DNA of 64,000 bases from Thermus islandicus DSM 21543 (lineage in GTDB: Bacteria > Deinococcota > Deinococci > Deinococcales > Thermaceae): assembly GCF_000421625.1 (NCBI RefSeq), contig NZ_ATXJ01000001.1, forward strand, positions 62,001 through 126,000, read 5' to 3'. The notes beneath the pieces were generated by a model that saw only the letters and a list, made by a program, of their open reading frames with translations, had not been told where the DNA came from and searched no databases. Numbering within the stretch: the first letter of the stretch is position 1; each line of letters starts with the position of its first letter. Below, in pieces: positions 1 to 13,269 of this stretch. The position numbers and the translations under genes are program-made.

Positions 1-3000
1 AGGCGCCTCCGGGCGATCTCCCCGGAGAGGTGGGCCCCCAGGGCCCGGTCCGACGAGCCCACGGGGCCCTCTTGGAAGAGGAGGCGGCGGCTCCCCTCTG
101 CGTAGGCGGCCATCACCACCTCGGTGATGGTGCGGGTGAGCTGGTTTAGGGGCTTCCGCAACACGTGGGCCGAGGTGTCCTTGAGCCAGTCGGGCTCCTC
201 CACGGGGAGGAAGAGGTAGCTCAGGTCCAGCGCCTCGAGGTGGTCCCGCTGGTAGAGGAGGTCCGAGCGGCCCCTTAGCTCCCTTAAGGAGCGGACCCCA
301 AGGGCGGCCACCAGCTCCCTAAGCGCCTCCCCCTTGGCCTCAAAGAAGCGGACGAGCTGCTCCACCGCCCGCTCCAGGTCCTGGGGCACGAAGCGCTTCA
401 GCCCGTGGGCCAGGGCCTCCTCCACCGTCTGGATCTGGGTGGTGATGCCCACGTGGCAGGTGTCCAGCTGGCAGCCGCGGCAGATGGTGCAGCCGATGGC
501 CACCATGGCCATGGTGGCCATGCCCACCCGGTCGGCCCCGAGGAGGACCATCCGGAGGACGTCGTAGGCGGTCTTGAGGCCGCCGTCGGCCCAGATCTCC
601 ACCTTGTCGCGAAGCCCCGCCCGCACCAGGGCCCGGTGGGCCCGGCGCACCCCGAGCTCCACGGGGAGGCCGGCGTACTTCAGGGCGTGGAGCCGCGCCG
701 CCCCCGTCCCTCCCTCAAAGCCGGAGAGGGTGATGACGTCGGCCCCGGCCTTGGCGATGCCCACGGCGATGGTGCCGATGCCGGGGATCACGGGCACCTT
801 CACCGAGACCAGGGCCTTGGGGTTTACCGTCTTCAGCTCCTCTATGAGCTGGGCCAGGTCCTCAATGGAGTAGAGGTCGTGGTTGTTGGAGGGGCTGATG
901 AGGTCCACCCCCGGCACGGCGTTCCTCGCGGCCGCCACCTTGGGGGAGACCTTCTTGCCGGGAAGGTGTCCCCCCTCCCCGGGCTTCGCCCCCTGGCCGA
1001 TCTTGATCTCAATGACGCTCGCCGAGTTCAGCATGTAGGCGTGGACCCCGAAGCGGCCCGAGGCCACCTGCTGCCCCCGCCAGTGGGTGTACTTGCCCAG
1101 CATGTCCGGGATCTCCCCGCCCTCGCCGTTGATGCAGAGCATGTTGAGCCGCCTGGCCGCCTCGGCGTAGGCCCTAAAGGAGGCCTCCCCTTGGGAGCCA
1201 AAGCTCATGGCGCTGATGACGAAGGGGAGGGAGTGGCCGCCCACGGAGAGGTCCACCTCCTCGGGGGCCACCCCGCTCCTCTCGGGGAAGCGCACCTCCA
1301 AGAGCTGCCTGGCGGCCACTGGGCTCTCCCGCTCCAGGGAGCGGACCTTCTCCTGGAAGTGGGCGTAGGGGGCCTGGCCCGAGGCCACCTCCTGCGCCGC
1401 CTTGTAGATCCGGGGGTTGAAGCGGAAGTCCTTGGCGGGGAGGACCTTCTCCGCGCGGAGGAACCCCTCCCGCTCCAGAAGGGTGCGCTCCAGCTCCAAG
1501 AAGCCGTAGCCCACCCCCTCCGAGCCCAGGAAGTTGCGGGTGCCGAAGTATTCGGCGAGTTCGGCCTTCAGGCCGAGGGCGCTGAAGATCCTCCCGTAGC
1601 CCCGGAGCTCGTGGATGCCCATGGTGGAGATGACCTTCTCCAGACCCTTCCGCAGGGCCTCGAGGGCCCCCGCCACCCCCTTCCTCCCCTCCAGGGCCCG
1701 GGCCTTCTCCTCCAGAAGCCAAGGGGCCACGGCCTCCGCCCCGAGGCCTAGGAGGAAGGCCAGGTCGTGGAGGTTCCGCACCCCGCCGGAGTGGACCAGG
1801 AGGGAGGTTTTCCGCCTCAGGGCTATCCCGTCCGGGCCCCGCCGCAGGAGGGCGCGGTTCACCGCGGCCACCGCCAGGCCGATGTCAATCCAGATCCCCC
1901 CCTGGAAGGCCTCCCGGTCGGAGAGGAGGAGGACCTCGGCCCCCTCCTCCACCGCCCGCACCGCCTCCTCCTCCAGGCGCCTAAGCCCCGCAAGGAGCCC
2001 CTCCTCCACGGCGAATTGGGGGACGAGGGTTTTCGTCTTGAAGCGGGCCCGCACCTCGGCGAGGGTCAGGGTGCCGAAGGCCTCGGCCAGGGCCTGGTCC
2101 TCCTCCAGCACGATGGGGAGGAGCAGCTCCTCCACCCTTCCCCCGTCCCGGCCGTCGGGAAGGGGCCTTCTGCCCAGGAGGGTGCGGGTGGAGAAGTGCT
2201 CTATCTCCCGCTCCCGGTCTATGGCCGGGTTGGTCACCACGGCCACCGTCTCCTTGAAGAACTCGGAGAGGTTGGGCTTCTCCGGGTTTAAGGCGGCCAG
2301 GGGGCCGTCATAGCCCAGGGAGCCGATGGGCTCGTTGCCCGTCTTGGCCAGGGCCTCGAGGTAGGCCTGGTCCCAGCGGTCCCAGCCGTAGGCCCGCTCC
2401 AGGCCCAAAGGGGGTGGGGCGGGCTTCTCCTCCACCTGGGCCTCGCTGCCTCCGGCGAGGGGCGGAGGGGCAGAGCGCAGGGGGCCCTGGAGGTGGAGCC
2501 GGTACCCGGCCACCGGGGTGCGGGCGGCCACCCGCTCCAGCACCAGGCGCTGGTGCCGGTCAAAGGGCAGCACCTTGGCCCCTTCCGGCGTCAGGCGCAG
2601 GTAGACCTTCTCCCCTGGGGCCAGGGGCTTGGGCTCGGAAACGAACTCCTCGGCGCTGAAGACCCCCCTTTCCGAGGAGAAGACGATCTCGTAAGGGGTC
2701 TCAAACTGCCAAAGCGGCCTAAGCCCCATGGCGTCAGTGGCAAAGACGGCCTCGTCCTGGTGGCGGCTCACGATGGCCGCAGGGCCCTGGGCCAGGGGGC
2801 CAAAGCGCTGCCTCAGGGCCAGGTAGAGGTCCTGCAGCTCCTCCGGCAGGCCCTTGATCTCCCCCAAAACGGGGGGAAAGACCAGGTCCATGGCCTCGGG
2901 CAGGGAGAGGCCGAAGCGGTAGAGAAGCCCCTCCAGCATGCGGTTGAGGTCCTGGGAGTCCGAGCCCCCGGTGCGGGGGATGCCCAGGAAGTCCATCTCC

Positions 3001-3740
3001 CGCCTCAGGCGCTCTATGGTGTTGATTTCGCCGTTGTGGCCGAGGAGGCCGAAGGGCTGGACCTGCTCAAAGGTGGAGAGGGTGTTGGTGGAGTAGCGGT
3101 TATGGCCGATGGCCATGGCGCTCTTGAACTCGGGGCGGGAAAGCTCGGGGTAGTAGCGCTTTAATAGTTCGGCCGAGCCCCGCACCTTGTAGACCACGGT
3201 GTGGGTGGATAGGGAGACCACGTGCACGGGGAACTGGGCCTCGAGCCTTAGGCCAAGCTCCCAAAGCGGGGCGTCCCCGTCGGGGGAAAGGCCCGCCACC
3301 TGGACAAAGAGGGGCTCGGTCCGCCGCCCCACCGGCCCCAGGACCTCAGAGTTCACCTCCCCCAGGCGGAAGAGGAGGGGGCGGACCGAAAGCCGCCCCC
3401 CCTCCTGGCGGAAGAGCGCCTCAAATTGCCCTAGCCGCTCCCCCTCCTTCTTGGGGAGGAAAAAGTGCCCTACGAAGAACCGGGGATTCTGGGCCAAGCC
3501 CGGGTCCAGCCCCGCCCGTTCCAAAAGGCCCGCCCAAAGCTCCCTGGGGATATCGGTCTGGATTCCCGTCCCGTCCCCCTCCCCCCGGATGGCCCCCGCG
3601 CGGTGGGCCATTCTGTAGAGACTTTCCAGGGTACGCCGCACGATGCGGTGAGAGGGCTTGCCGCTTTTCTCCGCCATGGCGATGATGCCGCAGGCGTCCT
3701 GGCCGAGGGGAATATCCGGATAGGCTTCCTTCCAGGTCAT
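1..3740 (-). CDS. gltB: Glutamate synthase large subunit (C-terminus beyond window)
   Basis: This is the large (GltB-type) subunit of glutamate synthase, which turns glutamine plus 2-oxoglutarate into two glutamates. About 1246 codons are in the window and the C-terminal part lies off the left edge. The ATG is preceded by AAGGAG. A 16-residue propeptide would be removed before Cys17 (ACGIIA), the class II amidotransferase nucleophile. The glutaminase domain follows (LGHNGEINT), then the FMN/synthase domain (GGTGAARLHALKYAGLPVE). The 3Fe-4S motif C-x5-C-x4-C is at Cys1084, Cys1090 and Cys1095, with one extra Cys inside it. The small subunit gltD is not in the window. The call is firm. Confidence 0.95.
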   Translation of the reverse strand, partial: MTWKEAYPDIPLGQDACGIIAMAEKSGKPSHRIVRRTLESLYRMAHRAGAIRGEGDGTGIQTDIPRELWAGLLERAGLDPGLAQNPRFFVGHFFLPKKEGERLGQFEALFRQEGGRLSVRPLLFRLGEVNSEVLGPVGRRTEPLFVQVAGLSPDGDAPLWELGLRLEAQFPVHVVSLSTHTVVYKVRGSAELLKRYYPELSRPEFKSAMAIGHNRYSTNTLSTFEQVQPFGLLGHNGEINTIERLRREMDFLGIPRTGGSDSQDLNRMLEGLLYRFGLSLPEAMDLVFPPVLGEIKGLPEELQDLYLALRQRFGPLAQGPAAIVSRHQDEAVFATDAMGLRPLWQFETPYEIVFSSERGVFSAEEFVSEPKPLAPGEKVYLRLTPEGAKVLPFDRHQRLVLERVAARTPVAGYRLHLQGPLRSAPPPLAGGSEAQVEEKPAPPPLGLERAYGWDRWDQAYLEALAKTGNEPIGSLGYDGPLAALNPEKPNLSEFFKETVAVVTNPAIDREREIEHFSTRTLLGRRPLPDGRDGGRVEELLLPIVLEEDQALAEAFGTLTLAEVRARFKTKTLVPQFAVEEGLLAGLRRLEEEAVRAVEEGAEVLLLSDREAFQGGIWIDIGLAVAAVNRALLRRGPDGIALRRKTSLLVHSGGVRNLHDLAFLLGLGAEAVAPWLLEEKARALEGRKGVAGALEALRKGLEKVISTMGIHELRGYGRIFSALGLKAELAEYFGTRNFLGSEGVGYGFLELERTLLEREGFLRAEKVLPAKDFRFNPRIYKAAQEVASGQAPYAHFQEKVRSLERESPVAARQLLEVRFPERSGVAPEEVDLSVGGHSLPFVISAMSFGSQGEASFRAYAEAARRLNMLCINGEGGEIPDMLGKYTHWRGQQVASGRFGVHAYMLNSASVIEIKIGQGAKPGEGGHLPGKKVSPKVAAARNAVPGVDLISPSNNHDLYSIEDLAQLIEELKTVNPKALVSVKVPVIPGIGTIAVGIAKAGADVITLSGFEGGTGAARLHALKYAGLPVELGVRRAHRALVRAGLRDKVEIWADGGLKTAYDVLRMVLLGADRVGMATMAMVAIGCTICRGCQLDTCHVGITTQIQTVEEALAHGLKRFVPQDLERAVEQLVRFFEAKGEALRELVAALGVRSLRELRGRSDLLYQRDHLEALDLSYLFLPVEEPDWLKDTSAHVLRKPLNQLTRTITEVVMAAYAEGSRRLLFQEGPVGSSDRALGAHLSGEIARRR

Positions 3741-3802
3741 CTTTGGGCTCCTTCTTCGCCGTGGGATTGGGTTTAGGCAAAGAAATGCACGTTGTTCCTC
3801 GG

Positions 3803-3831
3803 ATTATACAAGCCCCGGGGGAAAGGGTCAA
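3803..3831 (-). promoter_or_regulatory. Promoter of gltB
   Basis: On the minus strand, TTGACC (3826-3831) is separated by exactly 17 nt from TATAAT (3803-3808). This near-consensus vegetative promoter would start about 55 nt before the gltB ATG, so this gene has a true leader and ribosome binding site, unlike many genes here. Confidence 0.85.
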
Positions 3832-3840
3832 GGATGACAG

Positions 3841-4109
3841 CCTGCCTTACGAGGCCCTCCAACGGGGGCTTCACCGGCCGGGTTTGCGGCGGCGGACGAG
3901 GTGGGAAAAGACCTAGGAGATCGTGGGGCAGAGCCTAGCCCAGTGGGATGGGAAGCGGCTCGGGCCCTCGGGCCTCGAGGGCTTGGGCTTCCCGGGCGGA
4001 AAGCCGAGGGCCTCTAGGCCCCGAACCCCCTCCCTGGAAGCCCTAGGACGAGCTCGAGGGAAACACCCCCGGCTACGCCACCGGGGGATAAAGCATTGCG
4101 CTTTAGGCG
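3841..4109. other. Intergenic stretch without a recognisable gene
   Basis: About 270 nt between the gltB promoter and tRNA-Lys. No open frame here looks like a conserved protein. Just downstream of the tRNA (minus sense) lies a small hairpin, TAAAGC/GCTTTA with a 5-nt loop (about 4089-4105), without a U-run. The rest could be decayed sequence like the relic on the other side of the tRNA. Confidence 0.4.
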
Positions 4110-4185
4110 TGGTGGGCCGTGCAGGATTCGAACCTGCGACCTACCGATTAAAAGTCGGTTGCTCTGCCAGCTGAGCTAACGGCCC
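4110..4185 (-). tRNA. tRNA-Lys (UUU)
   Basis: A 76-nt tRNA on the minus strand with encoded CCA (4110-4112). The acceptor stem GGGCCGT/ACGGCCC, D-arm TAGCTCAGCTGGCAGAGC, anticodon loop CTTTTAA (anticodon TTT, lysine) and T-arm GCAGGTTCGAATCCTGC are all readable. It has its own promoter. Confidence 0.97.
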
Positions 4186-4197
4186 AAAGCCCTTGCG

Positions 4198-4226
4198 ATT
4201 ATAGGCGAAACCCCGGGGCTTGTCCA
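4198..4226 (-). promoter_or_regulatory. Promoter of tRNA-Lys
   Basis: Minus strand TGGACA (4221-4226), 17-nt spacer, TATAAT (4198-4203). The start would lie about 6 nt before the mature tRNA 5' end. Confidence 0.8.
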
Positions 4227-4241
4227 GCACGGGGAACCGGG

Positions 4242-4512
4242 GTCCTGGGCCAGCAGTGGCTTTGGAGCTACCGCTACCCCGGTCCGGACGGGAAGCTGGG
4301 CGTCACGGACACGGCCCGGGTCTCCCCCGCTAACCCCTTTGGCCTGGACCCGAAGGACCCTGCGGCCCGGGACGACGTGGTGGTGGTGGGGGGCCCCTCC
4401 GCCTTCCCCTAGGGGTGCCCGTCCGGCTTTTGCTCCGGGCTAACGACGTCATCCACGACTTCTACGTGCCCGAGTTCCGGATCAAGATGGACGCGGTCCC
4501 GGGGAAAATAGG
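4242..4512 (+). pseudogene. Decayed cytochrome c oxidase subunit II (coxB) fragment
   Basis: Translation gives VLGQQWLWSYRYPGPDGKLG and then ...PAARDDVVVVGG, ending at an in-frame TAG (4409-4411). A shift of frame continues the same protein as LPLGVPVRLLLRANDVIHDF and YVPEFRIKMDAVPGK. Both pieces match the cupredoxin domain of cytochrome oxidase subunit II. The N-terminal membrane part, the CuA cysteine loop and the C-terminus are missing. It resembles the aa3-type subunit II of other bacteria more than the intact caa3 subunit at 8.7 kb. The remnant runs directly into the next gene, whose start begins 3 nt later. It is a frameshifted, doubly truncated relic. Confidence 0.8.
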
Positions 4513-4515
4513 GGC

Positions 4516-5499
4516 ATGCGGGCCGTGGTCCTTAAGGAGGTGGGCAGGCCCCTGGCCCTCGAGGACCGCCCCCTCCCCACCCCGGGGCCCGGGGAGGTCC
4601 TCCTCCGGGTGGAGGCCTGCGGGGTCTGCCGCACCGACCAGCACATCGCCGACGGCGAGCTCCCCCCGCCCCGCCTGCCCCTCGTCCTCGGCCACCAGAT
4701 CGTGGGCCGGGTGGCGGCCTTGGGAGAGGGGGTGGAAGGGATCCCCCTGGGGGCGAGGCTCGGCGTGGGGTGGCTCTCGGGGGCCTGCGGCCGGTGCAAG
4801 TACTGCCGGCGGGGCCAGGAAAACCTGTGCCGGGAAGCGGTCTTCACCGGGTACCACCGGGACGGGGGCTTCGCGGAGTACGCGGTGGTGCGGGCGGCCT
4901 ACGCCTACCCCCTCCCCGAAGCGGCCCCTCCGGAGGGCCTGGCCCCGTGGCTCTGCGCCGGGCTCATCGGCTACCGGGCCTACCGCCTGGTGCGGGACCG
5001 GGAGGTCCTCGGCTTCTACGGCTTTGGGGCCGCGGCCCACCTCCTCCTCCAGGTGGCCCGGCACGAGGGCAAGAGGGTCTACGCCTTCGTGCGCCCGGGG
5101 GACGAGGCGGCCAAGGCCTTCGCCCTGGCGCTCGGGGCGGCCTGGGCGGGGGACTCCACGGAACCTCCCCCAGAGCCCCTCGAGGGGGCCATCCTCTTCG
5201 CCCCCGTGGGGGCCCTGGTGCCCAAGGCCCTCTCCGACCTGGAGCCCGGAGGGGTGGCGGTCCTGGCGGGGATCCACATGAGCCCCATCCCCGAAATGCC
5301 CTACCGCCTCCTCTGGGAGGAGCGGGTCCTGCGCTCGGTGGCCAACCTTACCCGGGAGGACGCCCGAGCCTTCCTAGAGATCGCGCCCAAGGTGCCGGTG
5401 AGGGCGGAGGTGGAGGCCCTTCCCCTGGAGGAGGCGGAGCGGGCCCTGGAGGCCTTGCGGCGGGGCCGGGCTAGGGGCGCCTTGGTCCTCGTCCCCTGA
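4516..5499 (+). CDS. Zinc-dependent alcohol dehydrogenase family protein
   Basis: A 327-residue medium-chain dehydrogenase of the zinc alcohol dehydrogenase family (AdhA/CAD2-like), predicted to oxidise an alcohol or reduce an aldehyde with NAD(P). Catalytic zinc ligands are visible as Cys38 and His60 (GHQ instead of the usual GHE) plus a later Cys in LCAGLIGYRA. The structural zinc motif is CGRCKYCRRGQENLC (Cys91, 94, 97, 105). The nucleotide fold contains YGFGAAAHLLLQVA. The ATG follows the oxidase relic directly and no clear ribosome binding site is seen, so the promoter may have been reshaped by the decay upstream. It ends 29 nt inside the convergent gene. The substrate is unknown. Confidence 0.9.
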   Translation: MRAVVLKEVGRPLALEDRPLPTPGPGEVLLRVEACGVCRTDQHIADGELPPPRLPLVLGHQIVGRVAALGEGVEGIPLGARLGVGWLSGACGRCKYCRRGQENLCREAVFTGYHRDGGFAEYAVVRAAYAYPLPEAAPPEGLAPWLCAGLIGYRAYRLVRDREVLGFYGFGAAAHLLLQVARHEGKRVYAFVRPGDEAAKAFALALGAAWAGDSTEPPPEPLEGAILFAPVGALVPKALSDLEPGGVAVLAGIHMSPIPEMPYRLLWEERVLRSVANLTREDARAFLEIAPKVPVRAEVEALPLEEAERALEALRRGRARGALVLVP

Positions 5500-6184
5500 G
5501 GCCTTCCAGGATCCAAAGCCCGAAGGCCTCCTCCCGGGCCCGCCGCCTCAGGGCCTCGAGGTCCAGAGCCCTCCTCGGGGTGGGCTCCAGGGCCACCTTG
5601 GGAAGGGGAGAGGCCTCCAGAAGGGCGAGGAAGGCCTCATCGTTCCAGGGGGGGACGAAGGCCCCCGAACGGCAGAGGAAGGCCCGGTGGAAGGTCCCCT
5701 CCACCGGGCCTCCGGGGTCTACGGCCCTCAGGAGGGGCACCCGGGGCTCGGGTTCCCGGGAGGGGTCCCGCCAGGGGGGGTAGAGGACCCGGAGGCGGGC
5801 CCCCAGGCGGTGGTAGAAGGCCATCCAGTCGTCGCAGGCCGGCTCCTCCCCTAGGGGGCGGTACCCCGCGTCGTGGTGGGCGTCCAAAAGCACCACCTCC
5901 TCTACCCCTTGGCGCACCGCCTCGTGGAAGGCCAGGGCGTTGGAGTCGGCGTAGTAGAGGACGGCGCCCGGGGCGAAGGCGAAGCGCTCCCAAAACCCCT
6001 CCCACCCCAAGACCCCTGGGAGGGGAAGGCCCCGGAGGAGGAAGGCCAGGGCCCGCTCCTCCCAGGCCTCGAGGAGGTAGTAGGGGGTCTCAAAGTGGGC
6101 CCAGGCGAACAGGGGGACCAGGGGGTCCTCGGGGTCCTGGGGGACGGGGAAGAAGTAGTCAAAGTCCACCACTAAAAGCCGCAT
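5471..6184 (-). CDS. Arginase-fold-like hypothetical protein
   Basis: A 237-residue cytoplasmic protein of unknown function. It starts RLLVVDFDYFFPVP and carries VVLLDAHHDAGYRP near residue 100. DAHHD recalls the metal-binding DAHxD of the arginase/agmatinase superfamily, and the overall pattern recalls UPF0489-type proteins. The other ureohydrolase signatures (GGDHS, SFDxDxxDP) are not evident, so no enzymatic activity is claimed. The 3' end overlaps the alcohol dehydrogenase by 29 nt tail to tail. Confidence 0.7.
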   Translation of the reverse strand: MRLLVVDFDYFFPVPQDPEDPLVPLFAWAHFETPYYLLEAWEERALAFLLRGLPLPGVLGWEGFWERFAFAPGAVLYYADSNALAFHEAVRQGVEEVVLLDAHHDAGYRPLGEEPACDDWMAFYHRLGARLRVLYPPWRDPSREPEPRVPLLRAVDPGGPVEGTFHRAFLCRSGAFVPPWNDEAFLALLEASPLPKVALEPTPRRALDLEALRRRAREEAFGLWILEGLRGRGPRRP

Positions 6185-6210
6185 CCTTCTTGCTTAGCCA
6201 AAGCCCCGCG

Positions 6211-6230
6211 GGGACTTTCTACCGGGGCCC
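6211..6230 (+). repeat. Dispersed repeat core, copy 1
   Basis: The 20-mer GGGACTTTCTACCGGGGCCC is identical to positions 26114-26133 and 18/20 identical to 29058-29077. It lies in the short gap between the arginase-like gene and the end of ctaD. The extended flank shared by copies 2 and 3 is absent here. Confidence 0.75.
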
Positions 6231-6248
6231 GCATGGCATAGCCAAGGC

Positions 6249-6266
6249 CCCCGCCTCCCGGCGGGG
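6249..6266 (-). terminator. Hairpin downstream of the caa3 operon
   Basis: CCCCGCC, TCCC loop, GGCGGGG: a perfect 7-bp stem about 20 nt after the ctaD stop. There is no U-run, so termination is plausible but not proven. Confidence 0.45.
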
Positions 6267-6284
6267 ACCAGGGCGCCCTTCGGG

Positions 6285-9685
<3,401 letters not shown>

Positions 9686-9696
9686 CCGGTTCCTCC

Positions 9697-11514
9697 TTAA
9701 AGCGCCCTGTCCACCGCCATGGCCGCGAACAAGAGGGCCAGGTACAGCATAGAGTACTTATACAGCGAAACCGCCGTGCTCCGTTCGGGCTGGCGATAGA
9801 GGGCGAGGCTCTTAAGGATAAGCAAGAGATTAAGGACGAAGCTGAAGGCCAGGTAAAGGAGGCCAAGCTCGCCCAGCATCAGGGGCATGAGGGAGATGAG
9901 GGCAGTGAGGACCGCGTAGAGGGCGATCTGCATCACGGTGACCCTTTCCCCCAGCACCACGGGGAGCATGGGCACCCCCACGGCCCGGTAGTCGTCCTGG
10001 ATCAGGAGGGCCAGGGCCCAGAAGTGCACGGGCGTCCAGAAGAAGATGAGGGCGAAGAGGTACCAGGCGAAGAGGCTGAGGTCCCCCGTGACCGCGGCCC
10101 AGCCCACGAGGGGCGGAAAGGCCCCCGCCGCCCCGCCGATGACGATGTTGTGCCAAGTGCGCCGTTTCAGGTAAAGGGTGTAGACCAGGACGTACCAGAT
10201 GAGGCCCATGAGGGCCAGGGTGGCCGCGAGGAGGTTCGCCCCCCAGAAGAGGACCAAAAAGCCCAGGAGGGCCAGGGCCAGGGCGAAGAGGAGGGCGTCC
10301 CGGCTGGAGACCCTCTGGGTGACGGTGGGCCTCCTGGCGGTGCGCCGCATCCGGGCGTCAATGTCCCGGTCCACCACCATGTTGATGGCGTTGGCCGCCC
10401 CGGCCATCAGGTACCCTCCCAGGGCCACGGCGAGGAAGACGGGAAGCCCCGGCCAGCCCCGGGCGGCGATGAGCGTGGCCAGGAGGGCGGTGAAGAGGAG
10501 GAGGCTCACCACCTTGGGCTTGGTGAGGGCCAGGTAGTCCCGCCAGGTGGCCCCGCCCGTCCCCCGGTGGGCCTCGAGGCCCCCCTCCCCGAGCTCCACC
10601 CGCTGGGCGTCCCGGCCCAGGGCGGAGGCGGCCAGGAGGACGAAGGCGAGCCAGACGGCGTAGGCCAGGAGGAGGTGAAGGAGCTGCATCCAGACCGGGG
10701 CCTTGAGCCAGACGTTCACCAGCCCCAAAAGGAGCTGGACCCCGTAGAGGTAGGCGAGGGCGTGGGCCAGGAGGCGGGTCCTGGGGGAGGGGCGGAGGTG
10801 GGCGGCCAGGTACCCGGTGAAGACCACGTAGAGCCCCACGCTCACGGCGATCAGGGGGTGCAAGACCCTGAGGCGCACCAGGAAGTGCTCCCCCGGGCTC
10901 AAGGAGCGCTCCAGGGCCTCGAGGGTGCTCCGCACGGGAAAGAGGAGGTCGCCTAAGGCCGTGACCGCCCCGCTCATGCCCAGGAAGAGGAGGGCGAGCA
11001 GGCCGAGGAGGAGGGCGGGCCCCACCGCCCCCTGCCCCCGAAGGCGCAAGGGGGTACCCCCAGAGGCCCACCAGGCGGTGAGGACCAGGGCGGCGAGGAG
11101 AAAGTAGGTGTTGGCCAGGTGGACCATCTGGACCACGGCCCGGGCGGCGCTGGCGTTTTGGGCCGTCCAGCCGAAGAGGACCAGGGAGGCCCCCACCAGG
11201 CTCTCCGTGACCATGAAAAGGAGGGCAAGCCCCGCCCCGAAGCGGGCCGGGTGCCCCTTGGGAAAGGCGCGGAGTGCCCAGAGGAAGAGGGCGAGAACGG
11301 AGAGAAACGCGAGGCCCGAGGTGGCCCGGTGGGTGAACTCAATGAGGGTCTCCACCTGGGGCGCGCGGGGGATCACCTCCCCGTTGCAGGTGGGCCAGTG
11401 GGCCCCGCACCCGGCCCCCGAACCGGTGGCCCGCACAAAGGCCCCGAAGAGGGCCACGAGGAGGTTGGCCAGAAGGACGCCCCAGGCGTAACGGTTGAAC
11501 CAGGCTTGGCGCAT
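9697..11514 (-). CDS. Heme A synthase-heme O synthase fusion
   Basis: A 605-residue polytopic membrane protein combining CtaA (heme A synthase, N-terminal half) with CtaB (protoheme IX farnesyltransferase, C-terminal half). It makes the heme A used by the downstream oxidase. The N-terminal half shows [19 protein letters not shown] and FTHRATS. The C-terminal half shows the prenyltransferase motifs [19 protein letters not shown] and [18 protein letters not shown] chose the ATG at 11514 (MRQAWFNRY) because the upstream extension is not protein-like. This is the first gene of the caa3 operon. Confidence 0.9.
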   Translation of the reverse strand: MRQAWFNRYAWGVLLANLLVALFGAFVRATGSGAGCGAHWPTCNGEVIPRAPQVETLIEFTHRATSGLAFLSVLALFLWALRAFPKGHPARFGAGLALLFMVTESLVGASLVLFGWTAQNASAARAVVQMVHLANTYFLLAALVLTAWWASGGTPLRLRGQGAVGPALLLGLLALLFLGMSGAVTALGDLLFPVRSTLEALERSLSPGEHFLVRLRVLHPLIAVSVGLYVVFTGYLAAHLRPSPRTRLLAHALAYLYGVQLLLGLVNVWLKAPVWMQLLHLLLAYAVWLAFVLLAASALGRDAQRVELGEGGLEAHRGTGGATWRDYLALTKPKVVSLLLFTALLATLIAARGWPGLPVFLAVALGGYLMAGAANAINMVVDRDIDARMRRTARRPTVTQRVSSRDALLFALALALLGFLVLFWGANLLAATLALMGLIWYVLVYTLYLKRRTWHNIVIGGAAGAFPPLVGWAAVTGDLSLFAWYLFALIFFWTPVHFWALALLIQDDYRAVGVPMLPVVLGERVTVMQIALYAVLTALISLMPLMLGELGLLYLAFSFVLNLLLILKSLALYRQPERSTAVSLYKYSMLYLALLFAAMAVDRAL

Positions 11515-11631
11515 AGGAACCCCGTCCCCCAGACGGTACAGGCTACCATTTTGCCAAAGGGGCCCGCCAGGGGGTGAGGTACATTTGTCCCTGCCGCCCT
11601 CGAGGCCCCATACGCCCACCCCCTATCGCCC

Positions 11632-13218
11632 CTACTCCACCCGGGGGCCCGCCCGGCGCACCGCCTCCTCCACCCCCTGGGCATACTTCTGGAAGTTATC
11701 CTGGAAAAGCCGGGCAAGCCTCTCTGCCTGCCGGTCGTAGGCCTCCTTGTCCGCCCAAGTCTTTCGGGGATCCAGGAGGTCTTGGGGAACCCCGGGGACC
11801 TCGAGGGGCACCTCAAAGCCGAAGACGGGGTCCTTCCGGTAGGCCACCCGGTCCAAGGCCCCGGAAAGGGCAGCCTTGAGGAGGGCCCGGGTGAGGGGAA
11901 GGGGGAAGCGGCGCCCCACCCCGTAGGGCCCCCCGGTCCAGCCCGTGTTCACCAGGTAGACCTTGGGGCCGTGCTTCTTGATCTTTTCCCCCAGCATCCC
12001 GGCGTAGACCCCGGGGTGCATGGGAAGGAACGGGGCCCCGAAGCAGGCGGAGAAGGTGGCCTTGGGCTCGGTGACGCCCCGTTCCGTGCCCGCTACCCGG
12101 GCGGTGTAGCCCGAGAGGAAGTAGTACATGGCCTGTTCCGGGGAGAGGCGGGCGATGGGGGGAAGGACCCCGTAGGCGTCGGCGGAGAGGAAGAAGAGGG
12201 CCCGGGGGTGCCCCGCGGTCCCCGAGCGCACCACGTTCTCCAGGTGGGCGATGGGGTAGGAGGCGCGGGTGTTCTCCGTTTTGGAGTCGTCGTCCCACTC
12301 CACCCGGCGGCTTTCCGGGTTCAGCACCACGTTCTCCAGGATGGCCTCAAACTGGTTGGCCGCCTTGTAGATGAGGGGCTCGTGCTCGGGGGAGAGGCGG
12401 ATGACCTTGGCGTAGCACCCGCCTTCAAAGTTGAAGACCCCCTCCTCGCTCCAGCCGTGCTCGTCGTCGCCGATCAGGGGGCGGTCCGGGTCGGTGGACA
12501 GGGTGGTCTTGCCCGTGCCGGAGAGGCCGAAGAAAAGGGCCACGTCCCCCTCCTTCCCCACGTTGGCGGAGGCGTGCATGGGAAAGACCCCCTGCTTGAC
12601 CATAAGGTAGTTGAGGACGGTGAAGACGCTCTTCTTGATCTCCCCGGCGTACTTGGTGCCCACGATGAGAATGAGCCTCTTGGCGAAGCTGATGCCCACG
12701 AAGACCTCGCTCCTCGTGCCGTCCCTTTCCGGCACCGCCTGGAAGTAGGGGGCGTGGACCACGGTGAAGCCGGGGACGAAAGCCTCCACCTCGTCGTCCC
12801 CAAAGCGGCGGGGCAGGAGGAACATGTTGCGGGCGAAGAGGGCATGCCAGGGGCTTTCCGTCACCACCCGCACCGCCAGGCGGTAACGCCGGTCCGCCCC
12901 GGCATAGAGGTCCTGGACGTAGAGGTCCTGCTCGGAGAGGTACGCGGCTACCCGTTCGTAGAGGGCTTGAAAGGCCTCTTGGGGAAAGGGCTGGTTCACC
13001 TCCCCCCACCAGATCTCCCCCTCCACGGCGGGCTCTTGGACCACAAACTTGTCCCTGGGGCTTCGGCCCGTATAGGGGGTGGTGTCCACCACCAAGGCAC
13101 CCCTATGGGCCAAAAGGCCCTCTCCCCGGGCCAGGGTGTGCTCCACCAAGACGGGGGAAACGGTGTTCCAGAAGACCTGTTTCCTGGGATGGATGCCTAT
13201 AGCGCCTAAGCGGTCCAT
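11632..13218 (-). CDS. pckA: Phosphoenolpyruvate carboxykinase (ATP)
   Basis: A 528-residue ATP-dependent PEP carboxykinase, which converts oxaloacetate to PEP and is the entry step of gluconeogenesis. The kinase-specific P-loop [14 protein letters not shown] and the metal site [19 protein letters not shown] are intact, as is RSPRDKF near the N-terminus. The ATG follows GAGGAGG. The next gene upstream, pgi, is on the same strand only about 50 nt away, which fits a joint gluconeogenic role. Confidence 0.95.
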   Translation of the reverse strand: MDRLGAIGIHPRKQVFWNTVSPVLVEHTLARGEGLLAHRGALVVDTTPYTGRSPRDKFVVQEPAVEGEIWWGEVNQPFPQEAFQALYERVAAYLSEQDLYVQDLYAGADRRYRLAVRVVTESPWHALFARNMFLLPRRFGDDEVEAFVPGFTVVHAPYFQAVPERDGTRSEVFVGISFAKRLILIVGTKYAGEIKKSVFTVLNYLMVKQGVFPMHASANVGKEGDVALFFGLSGTGKTTLSTDPDRPLIGDDEHGWSEEGVFNFEGGCYAKVIRLSPEHEPLIYKAANQFEAILENVVLNPESRRVEWDDDSKTENTRASYPIAHLENVVRSGTAGHPRALFFLSADAYGVLPPIARLSPEQAMYYFLSGYTARVAGTERGVTEPKATFSACFGAPFLPMHPGVYAGMLGEKIKKHGPKVYLVNTGWTGGPYGVGRRFPLPLTRALLKAALSGALDRVAYRKDPVFGFEVPLEVPGVPQDLLDPRKTWADKEAYDRQAERLARLFQDNFQKYAQGVEEAVRRAGPRVE

Positions 13219-13269
13219 AGGGGCCTCCTCACGTCCAAGGTATCACAAAGGGGTTTCCACGCCCCTCCC

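Noticed and set aside
405-1751. Long open frame on the plus strand (448 codons)
   Set aside because: It lies wholly opposite gltB, is rich in Gly, Pro, His and Val in low-complexity fashion, and mirrors the codon bias of the real gene.
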